A DNA stretch of 19,673 nt from contig CABUZF010000003.1 of the NCBI GenBank assembly GCA_902495985.1, forward strand, positions 1 through 19,673, read 5' to 3'. This stretch comes from an uncultured Collinsella sp. (GTDB taxonomy: Bacteria > Actinomycetota > Coriobacteriia > Coriobacteriales > Coriobacteriaceae). The notes under the pieces are model-generated. The model had not been told where the DNA came from. It ran no database searches and was given only the letters and a program-made list of their open reading frames with translations. Of the stretch, positions 15,017-19,673 are shown one piece after another (positions within the stretch are counted from its first letter, which is position 1; each line of letters opens with the position of its first letter). Both the position numbers and the translations under genes were made by a program.

Positions 15017-17239
15017 CTACACGATTTGATTCACGTGTGTCTCGTCGTCGAACTTGGCGGCGCCAGGCTCAACGTCCTGGGGAGCGGCGGCGTCCACCAG
15101 AGCCTGCTTGAGCTCGGTGTACTGACGCTCGACCTCGCCCTCGGCCCAGACCTGGTCGGCGATAGCGTCGACCTGGCAGGCGGAGAACTTGTCCTCGGGC
15201 GTATGCGAGACCGGGTCGACCTTGTGCATGGTCAGCTCGTTGCACTTGCCGATCCACCACTGGTAGGTCATATAGACCGTGCCCTTGTTGATGCGGTCGC
15301 TCACGTCGGCGCGGCTGTATACCTGGCCGCGGCGGCTGTAGATCGAGACGATGTCGCCGTTCTTGATGCCGCGCGCCTGGGCGTCCGCGGGATTCATGCG
15401 GACAAAGCCGGGCTCGTCGGCGAGCAGCGCCAGCGTCTTGCAGTTGCCGGTCATCGAGCGACAGCTGTAATGGCCGACCTCACGGACGGTGCACAGGATG
15501 AGCGGGTACTCATCGTCGGGAAGCTCGGAGGGCGCCTCCCAGTCGTGCGCCATCAGGTTGGCGCGGCCGTCCTTGGTGGTGAACTTGCCGCCTGCGAACA
15601 TGTCGGCCGTACCGTGGTCGTTCACATCGGTGCTCTTGACGGGCCACTGGGCGTAGCCACCCTCGGGAGCCATCTTCTCGTAGGTCGCGCCCACAAAGTT
15701 GGGGCACAGGCTAATGCACTCGTTCCAGATCTGCTCGGTGTTGTCGTAGTGCATGGGGTAACCCATACGCGTAGACAGGTCCGCGAAGATCTCCCAGTCG
15801 TGACGGCACTCGCCCTTGGGCGGAACGGCCGCGTCAAAGTGCTGGAAGCTACGGTCGGATGCGGTAAAGACACCCTCGTGCTCGCCCCAAGAGGTAGCGG
15901 GCAGGATAACGTCGGCGAGCATGGTCGTCTGCGTCATAAAGATGTCCTGGCAAATGAACAGATCCAGCTCGGAGAGCGTCTTGCGCATACCGGCCGAATC
16001 GGGCTCGGTCTGCACCGGGTCCTCGCCGTAGTTGTAGAAGCAGTGCACCTTGCCCTCGTCGACCAGGTGGCCCAGGTCGGTGAGCTTGTAGCCCTCCTCG
16101 AGCGGGAGCTTTTCCTCGGGTACGCCCCAAGCCTTGGCAAACTTGGCACGCACTGCCGGGTCGGTGACTTTCTGGTAGCCAGGGTACAGGTTGGGCAGCA
16201 TGCCCATATCGCAGGAGCCCTGGACGTTATTCTGGCCACGCACGGGCGCGAGACCGGAATTGGGTTTGCCGATCTGGCCGGCAACGCAGGCGATGGAGGC
16301 GATGGTGTGCACCGTCTTCAGGTTCTGCTTCTGCTGGCATACGCCCATACCCCAGCCAATGATGGCAGAAGGCTTCGCCGTGGCGTACATCTCGGCAGCT
16401 TGGTGGATCAACGCGGGCTCGACACCCGTGATGTCCTGTACGGATTCGGGAGTGTAGTTCTTGATGGTCTCCCACCACTCGTCAAAGCCGTTCGTGTGCT
16501 CGGCGACGAATTCCTTGTCGTAGAGGCCATCGTTGACCAAGCAGTTGGCAAAGGCGTTGAGGAACGCAACGTTGCAACCGTTCTTGATCGGAAGGTAGAG
16601 ATCGGCGATACGCGCGGTTTCGATATGGCGCGGATCGGCGACGATGATCTTGCAACCCTTTTCTTTGGCTCGCACGATACGCCTTGCGACGATGGGGTGC
16701 GAATCGGCAGGGTTATAGCCGAAGAGGAAAATGCAGCCCGCATCCTCCATACCGGGGATGGAGCATGACATGCAACCTGAACCAACCGTGTCCATCAGAC
16801 CGAGGACAGTAGGGCCGTGTCAAGTACGGGCGCAGTTGTCCACGCTGTGGGTGCCGATGCACGCACGCGTAAACTTCTGCATGACGTAGTTCGCCTCATT
16901 GCCGCCGCCTCGCGAAGAGCCGGTGGTCATGACAGCGTTAGGACCATATTCGTCAATTATGGCCTGCATCTTAGATGCGGTGAAATCCAGTGCCTCGTCC
17001 CAGCTTACGCGCTCAAGATCCGCGCCCTTGGTGCGGCGGATCATCGGGTGCAGTACGCGAGGAGTCAAGATCTTGGTGTCGTTGATGAAGTCGTAGCCGC
17101 TCATGCCCTTAAGGCACAGCTCGCCCTGATTGGTGATGCCGTTGAGCGGTTCGGTACCCACGACCTGGCCGTTTTGGACCAAGAGGTTAAACTGGCAACC
17201 GGCGCCGCAATACGGGCAGATCACTTTATGCTTCTCCAT
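15017..17239 (-). CDS. fdhF: Formate dehydrogenase H, selenocysteine-containing (in-frame UGA at codon 140)
   Basis: FdhF oxidises formate to CO2 in the cytoplasm and feeds electrons to the hydrogenase. The open frame is broken by one TGA at 16822-16820, exactly codon 140, the Sec position of E. coli FdhF; reading through gives 740 residues (E. coli: 715). Flanking residues agree: ...NCART-Sec-HGPTVLGLMD, with His141 following. The amino-terminal [4Fe-4S] ligands Cys8, Cys11, Cys15 and Cys42, and the conserved Lys44, have the same numbering as in E. coli. Arg334 in PVRGQNNVQG matches catalytic Arg333. The carboxy-terminal dinucleotide-binding domain follows. ATG 17239 has GGAAGGAGGG upstream; a frame open further upstream is excluded by this. 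Without the recoding it would be called as two fragments (17290-16820 and 16795-15017). Confidence 0.97.
16789..16822 (-). promoter_or_regulatory. Selenocysteine UGA and bacterial SECIS element of fdhF
   Basis: The UGA is followed by CACGGCCC, the same bases as in E. coli fdhF. After it TGTCC (16808-16804) pairs with GGACA (16793-16789). Inside, TC pairs with GA around a GGTCT loop, with one U (16794) bulged. The loop GGUCU is identical to the SelB-binding apical loop of the E. coli SECIS, and the distance from the UGA to the loop is similar. In E. coli the bulged U lies on the 5' side; here it is on the 3' side in the fold drawn. Confidence 0.88.
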
Positions 17240-17262
17240 GACACCCTCCTTCCTTTCTCTGC

Positions 17263-17278
17263 TACCGAATGCTCGGTA
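17263..17278. other. Small hairpin before the fdhF ribosome site
   Basis: TACCGA (17263-17268) and TCGGTA (17273-17278) form a perfect 6-bp stem with a 4-base loop, in the 75-base gap between hydN and fdhF. It lies just upstream of the fdhF Shine-Dalgarno sequence and could affect translation or mRNA processing. No T-run follows, so it is not a terminator. Confidence 0.45.
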
Positions 17279-17314
17279 CTTATTTGACAATCATTGGGCC
17301 TGTCGCCCCAACGC

Positions 17315-17833
17315 TTACGCCTCGTTTTCGATGGTGGCGCGGGCACGCTCGGCAGTCAGTTCTGCCAGGCGCTCCTCGTCCACCAGGGTGAGGCCCTTGG
17401 TCGGGCACGCCTCGGCACACGCCGGACCGCCGGGACGGTCCACGCACAGGTCGCACTTGAGCACGAAGCTCTTGGTCTGCGAACCCACGCGCACGTCGCC
17501 CATCAAGACGGGGGCCTGCGTGGTCGCCACGCTCACGGCGCCAAAGGGGCAGGCCATGACGCAGCTCTTGCAGCCGATGCAGTTGTCCTCGTTGACGCCG
17601 ATACGATGGTTCTTTGGATCAAAGAACAAGGCGCCCGTAGGGCAGGCCTTGGCGCACGGAGCGTCCTCGCAGTGGTGACATGCCACCGGCGCGGAAATCT
17701 CGTAGGTGCGCGTTACGCGCAAGTGAGGTGCGGCGATGTTGCCGGGAATATCGTGTGCCTCGATGCACGCCGCCATACAGGTTTGGCACCCAATGCAGCG
17801 TGAAGAATCAGCCACGACTCGTTTATTGCCCAT
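17315..17833 (-). CDS. hydN: HydN-like ferredoxin, four [4Fe-4S] clusters
   Basis: The 172-residue protein (E. coli HydN 175) has sixteen cysteines in four cluster motifs: Cys13/16/19/23, Cys52/55/60/64, Cys85/88/91/95 and Cys127/130/139/143. The carboxy terminus LVDEERLAELTAERARATIEN follows the HydN pattern. HydN is linked to electron transfer from formate dehydrogenase H and stands next to fdhF in enteric bacteria as well. ATG 17833 was chosen because AGGAGGGAG lies 7-8 bases upstream and homology begins here. The frame is open 36 codons further up to a GTG, but that stretch has no homology signal and includes a hairpin. This is the first gene of the operon, and the gap to fdhF is 75 bases. 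Confidence 0.92.
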   Translation of the reverse strand: MGNKRVVADSSRCIGCQTCMAACIEAHDIPGNIAAPHLRVTRTYEISAPVACHHCEDAPCAKACPTGALFFDPKNHRIGVNEDNCIGCKSCVMACPFGAVSVATTQAPVLMGDVRVGSQTKSFVLKCDLCVDRPGGPACAEACPTKGLTLVDEERLAELTAERARATIENEA

Positions 17834-17873
17834 GTTGTTCACTCCCTCCTGAATCCCATGCCGGAGAGACCCT

Positions 17874-17912
17874 GCCGACGTTGCCCCGGACCGCCCGTGG
17901 TCCGGCATCGGC
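17874..17912 (-). promoter_or_regulatory. Leader hairpin in the 5' region of the hydrogenlyase operon
   Basis: CCGGACC (17886-17892) pairs with GGTCCGG (17899-17905) around a 6-base loop. A further outer stem, GCCGA (17874-17878) with TCGGC (17908-17912), closes the structure. It would lie in the untranslated leader about 40 bases before the hydN start. No T-run follows on either strand, so a terminator is unlikely; a stability or regulatory role is possible. Confidence 0.5.
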
Positions 17913-17974
17913 GTATCGAGTGCATGCGGCGAAACAGGCACTTCGATAGAATTCCTCCAACGATATACAGGTTA

Positions 17975-17980
17975 AATATA
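17975..17980 (-). promoter_or_regulatory. Candidate -10 element of the hydrogenlyase operon promoter
   Basis: TATATT on the minus strand matches the sigma-70 -10 consensus at 5 of 6 bases. No good -35 hexamer stands 16-18 bases upstream, which fits a promoter that depends on an activator. The start of transcription would be near 17968, giving a leader of roughly 135 bases before hydN. No GG-N10-GC sigma-54 signature, which drives the enteric homologues, was found. Confidence 0.3.
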
Positions 17981-17983
17981 CGC

Positions 17984-18037
17984 AGTTGCAGGGGGCAAAC
18001 TTGAGCATAGGCCCTGCAATACGGGTGTATTGCAGGG
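17984..18037. promoter_or_regulatory. Perfect 11-bp dyad with a third half-site, possible activator operator
   Basis: CCCTGCAATAC (18012-18022) and GTATTGCAGGG (18027-18037) are exact inverse complements around a GGGT loop. A third copy of the half-site, TTGCAGGGG, lies at 17985-17993. If the -10 at 17975-17980 is right, the dyad centre is about 57 bases upstream of the start and the extra half-site near the -20 to -35 zone. As RNA on the plus strand the dyad is followed by GTTTT and could also be a weak terminator. Confidence 0.55.
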
Positions 18038-18112
18038 GTTTTGGCAGGTTGGAATTATTCTCTAGAAGCTATAAAGATGAGTGTATTACATGCGTACATC
18101 TAGGGGGGATTT

Positions 18113-18250
18113 CACGCTCGTTTATAAAGGATGTAATACGTTTGATATATATTTCGCGCTCATTAACTTGAGTGCAATAAAGCAGTGGTTATAAGATTGG
18201 TTATTATTAGCCAATGTTGTATTTGACCATTCATATTGCACGCTCATTAA
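18113..18250 (+). repeat. Three related repeats at 42 and 84 bp spacing
   Basis: The copies start at 18113 (CACGCTCGTTTATAA), 18155 (CGCGCTCATTAA) and 18239 (CACGCTCATTAA). The second and third share the 10-mer CGCTCATTAA exactly. Starts are 42 and 84 bp apart, a whole multiple and close to four and eight helical turns, so all would face the same side of the DNA. The middle copy belongs to a dyad, GCGCTCA (18156-18162) / TGAGTGC (18169-18175), with one mismatch. The last copy runs into the antitoxin ribosome site. They look like operators for autoregulation of the neighbouring antitoxin. Confidence 0.5.
18168..18195 (+). promoter_or_regulatory. Candidate promoter of the toxin-antitoxin operon
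   Basis: TTGAGT (18168-18173) and TATAAG (18190-18195) are separated by 16 bases, matching the sigma-70 boxes at 4 and 5 of 6 positions. The -35 box overlaps the right arm of the dyad at 18156-18175, the arrangement expected for repression by a DNA-binding antitoxin. Confidence 0.45.
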
Positions 18251-18261
18251 GGGGGCCAGTG

Positions 18262-18585
18262 ATGTCATCGACGCAAAAACGAGCCATCCTGCAGGTGCGC
18301 ATTCGCGAAGAGGACAAACAGCATGCCGAGCGCCTCTACGACGCAATGGGCACATCGCTTGCCGAGGCCGTTCGCCTTTTTGTCGCGCAGAGCATTTTGA
18401 TGCGCAAGCTTCCCTTTCAGCCGGTCGCCGTGCGCTCAAAGGACGGCACCGCCGCCTATGGATCGCTCAAAGCATACGGTGACCCCAATCGCCGCTCCGA
18501 GGAGCGCAATGCCTGGATTGAGTACCTCGCTACAGAAAGCGACGATTCGATTTTGGGTCCCGAGGAAGTAGATATCCATGAGTAG
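18262..18585 (+). CDS. RelB/DinJ-family antitoxin
   Basis: The 107-residue protein has the DinJ/RelB ribbon-helix-helix domain in its first half: AILQVRIREEDKQHAERLYDAMG, then TSLAEAVRLFVAQSILMRKLPF (residues 8-53). This follows the family pattern of a beta strand, helix, 'Gl(t/s)xxxAvrlF' helix and an ending LPF. The RHH part would bind operator DNA as a dimer; the acidic carboxy-terminal part (from about residue 60, ending DDSILGPEEVDIHE) would wrap and silence the toxin. ATG 18262 was chosen: AAGGGGG lies 6 bases upstream. The gene overlaps the toxin gene by 8 bases (ATGAGTAG), so the pair is translationally coupled. RelB/DinJ proteins usually partner RelE/YafQ toxins; here the partner is a PIN protein. 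Confidence 0.86.
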   Translation: MSSTQKRAILQVRIREEDKQHAERLYDAMGTSLAEAVRLFVAQSILMRKLPFQPVAVRSKDGTAAYGSLKAYGDPNRRSEERNAWIEYLATESDDSILGPEEVDIHE

Positions 18586-19033
18586 TACCATCATCGACGA
18601 GACCGTCATCCTACGCTACCTGCTCGACGACGACGAAGTCCTGTCGCCGCGCGCCGCCAAGGTCATCGCCACGCGCACCGCTCGTGTCTACCCCGAAATC
18701 ATCACGCGCGTCGTGGTCACGCTGCGCGATGTCTATAAGGTTCCCCGCGTTGAGATTGCTGCGGCCATGAAAAGGCTGCTCGATGACGTCATGGTCGACG
18801 AGCCCACCGTTGTCGCCCTTGCCGTCAAACTTTTTGGCAAGACCCATATGGACTTTACCGACTGTCTGCTTGCCGCCCGTACCGCCATCTATAACGACGA
18901 CGTCGTGAGCTTTGGCAAGCCCATCATCCAAGGCATGATCGATTACCGCCGTAAACGCCAAACCGCCGCCGACGCCCGCAGCCGAAGCACCGACTCCACC
19001 ATCGACAAGCTCCGCCACCACGGTCGCCACTAA
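18578..19033 (+). CDS. PIN-domain (VapC-like) toxin, possibly with altered active site
   Basis: The 151-residue protein has a PIN-domain layout: IIDETVILRYLLDDDE at the start (Asp7), a helix pair with VYKVPRVEIAAAMKRLLDD, and MDFTDCLLAA (Asp92, Asp95), then VSFGKPI where VapC proteins have 'VTFDxxF'. PIN toxins are Mg-dependent RNases that cut tRNA or rRNA with three or four acidic residues. Here Arg44 appears to stand where the second acidic residue (usually Glu in 'AELxxVL') should be, although Glu40 is nearby, and Gly113 replaces the last Asp. Activity is therefore uncertain. A basic, low-complexity tail follows residue 120. Its ATG lies inside the end of the antitoxin gene, and no other ribosome site is obvious, which supports coupling. 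Confidence 0.78.
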   Translation: MSSTIIDETVILRYLLDDDEVLSPRAAKVIATRTARVYPEIITRVVVTLRDVYKVPRVEIAAAMKRLLDDVMVDEPTVVALAVKLFGKTHMDFTDCLLAARTAIYNDDVVSFGKPIIQGMIDYRRKRQTAADARSRSTDSTIDKLRHHGRH

Positions 19034-19077
19034 CCGACAGACAACGGCATCGCACGCCCCTCAGCCCCATCCCCTCC

Positions 19078-19148
19078 TAAGTTGCGGTGAAATACGGACT
19101 GTTTCATGCCTTTAAAGGCCTCAACAGTCCGCATTTCACCGCAACTTA
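19078..19148. repeat. 71-bp long inverted repeat (cruciform-type element)
   Basis: Two 26-base arms (19078-19103 and 19123-19148) are inverse complements with a single mismatch. The 19-base middle holds a further perfect 12-bp palindrome, GCCTTTAAAGGC (19108-19119). The element lies between the convergent toxin gene and the minus-strand gene on the right. No T-run follows in either direction, so it is not a standard terminator, although it could end both transcripts. The size and symmetry suggest a dispersed REP/MITE-like palindrome. Confidence 0.85.
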
Positions 19149-19174
19149 TTGAAGGTTGGCTGCAAATGATTTCA

Positions 19175-19673
19175 CTATCGGGAGTCGGCGTAGGGTTTTG
19201 TTGTCGGAATGCCGTAGCCGCGCATCATGGCACCGAACGATTCCACGTCGTAGGTGTCCGAGAGTTTGAAATGAATGACATTGTGGCCCATGGCGCGAAG
19301 GTTCGCGTCGCGCATGAGGGCCGCTCGATACGTTTTTGCCGCCGCCCGCTCTGGATCATTTTGAGCCTCGTCTTCAAACTTGCCTAGCCCATGCAGCTCT
19401 GCCAGCGTCCATGAGCCGTCTGGCATCTGCCAGCCATAATCTGCTAGATAATAGCCAGCGTTTCCCGGTCGCGTTATCTCAACTTGAAGCTCGGGCGCGG
19501 CAACCCCAGCGAGAATCATCGCTGCTCTCGCCTCGGACTCGCCGCCATTGTCTGACCTGCCGTCCATATGCTCAAAAACGTCAAAAGCACGCGCGATGCC
19601 ATGCAACCCTCGGCAATTTGCCTGCGCATATGCCCGCAGCTCTTCGCGTTCGACATCGTACTCACGGGCCAAG
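19175..19673 (-). CDS. Carboxy-terminal part of a protein with a possible DUF559/PD-(D/E)XK-like nuclease domain (5' end outside window)
   Basis: The frame is open to the right edge, so the true start is probably outside the window; a TTG at 19672 is unlikely to be the start. About 165 residues are visible. SEARAAMILAGV, QVEITR...YYLADYGWQM, AELHGLGKF and RDANLRAMGHNVIHFKLSD follow the order of DUF559-type endonuclease domains (E...D...E-x-H...'R...L...G'), which are fused behind an AbiEi-like DNA-binding part in many actinobacterial proteins. The usual Lys or Gln after the second acidic residue is not obvious (ELHG). This is a family impression from motif order, not a proven match. It converges on the toxin gene across the long inverted repeat. 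Confidence 0.55.
   Translation of the reverse strand, partial: LAREYDVEREELRAYAQANCRGLHGIARAFDVFEHMDGRSDNGGESEARAAMILAGVAAPELQVEITRPGNAGYYLADYGWQMPDGSWTLAELHGLGKFEDEAQNDPERAAAKTYRAALMRDANLRAMGHNVIHFKLSDTYDVESFGAMMRGYGIPTTKPYADSR

Larger units (their letters stand above)
17834..18261. promoter_or_regulatory. Divergent, AT-rich intergenic region (428 bp)
   Basis: No credible gene is present. The region separates the minus-strand hydrogenlyase operon from the plus-strand toxin-antitoxin pair, so both promoters should lie here. It is clearly richer in A and T than its flanks, mainly between 17945 and 18250. Besides the elements listed separately, there is a 9-bp inverted repeat GTATTACAT (18083-18091) / ATGTAATAC (18131-18139) spaced by 39 bp. 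Confidence 0.8.

Noticed and set aside
15017..17290. fdhF as two genes or a pseudogene broken by a stop
   Set aside because: The stop is a UGA at the exact Sec codon with a SECIS hairpin and selA nearby, and both halves are intact.
17834..17941. Longer hydN start at the GTG at 17941
   Set aside because: The extra 36 codons lack homology and contain a hairpin, and ATG 17833 has a strong ribosome site.
18141..18155. FNR-type site (TTTGATATATATTTC)
   Set aside because: Only the left half matches TTGAT-N4-ATCAA; the right half does not.
17834..18261. Sigma-54 promoter for the hydrogenlyase operon, as in E. coli
   Set aside because: No GG-N10-GC element in the right orientation was found, and sigma-54 is generally absent from Actinobacteria.
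12..19673. CRISPR arrays, tRNA or rRNA genes, transposases
   Set aside because: No regular spacer array, cloverleaf-like sequence, rRNA stretch or transposase motif was noticed in the window.

Overview
The window looks like a GC-rich actinobacterial gut anaerobe of the class Coriobacteriia, most likely Collinsella or a close relative. This is inferred from base composition, gene content and protein style; no 16S or other taxonomic marker is present. Nearly everything from position 1 to 17833 is read from the minus strand. The few remaining genes at the right end sit beyond an AT-rich divergent promoter region.

The main content is a complete formate hydrogenlyase locus of the Hyf (hydrogenase 4, FHL-2, group 4a [NiFe]) type. 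In transcription order it holds: a HydN-like ferredoxin (17833-17315); a selenocysteine formate dehydrogenase H, fdhF (17239-15017), read through an in-frame UGA at 16822-16820 that is followed by a bacterial SECIS hairpin; hyfA (14938-14321); hyfB (14328-12310); hyfC (12297-11371); hyfD (11355-9898); hyfE (9884-9231); hyfF (9227-7668); hyfG, the [NiFe] large subunit (7664-5892); hyfH (5890-5174); hyfI, the small subunit (5171-4389); a hycH/hyfJ maturation gene (4388-3807); the hycI endopeptidase (3807-3304); and a FocA/FdhC-type formate channel (3264-2425). The hyfA-to-hycI genes are packed with gaps or overlaps of a few bases, so they are almost certainly one transcript. An intrinsic terminator follows the formate channel gene. 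After it come a second, cysteine-type molybdopterin oxidoreductase of unknown substrate (2302-185) and the first 36 codons of selA (108 to the window edge), whose product makes Sec-tRNA.

Together these genes form one module. The channel moves formate; FdhF oxidises it in the cytoplasm; HydN and HyfA carry electrons; HyfG/H/I reduce protons to H2; HyfC and the three antiporter-like subunits HyfB/D/F could couple this to ion pumping; HycI and HycH mature the large subunit; and SelA supports decoding of the fdhF UGA. Metal-centre hyp genes and an FhlA/HyfR-type regulator are not in the window.

The region 17834-18261 is an AT-rich divergent intergenic space with a perfect 11-bp dyad plus a third half-site upstream of the hydrogenlyase operon, and three repeats set 42 and 84 bp apart on the other side. 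To its right are an overlapping RelB/DinJ-type antitoxin and PIN-domain toxin pair (18262-19033, plus strand), a 71-bp near-perfect inverted repeat (19078-19148), and the 3' end of a minus-strand gene with a possible DUF559-like nuclease domain (19673-19175) that runs off the window.
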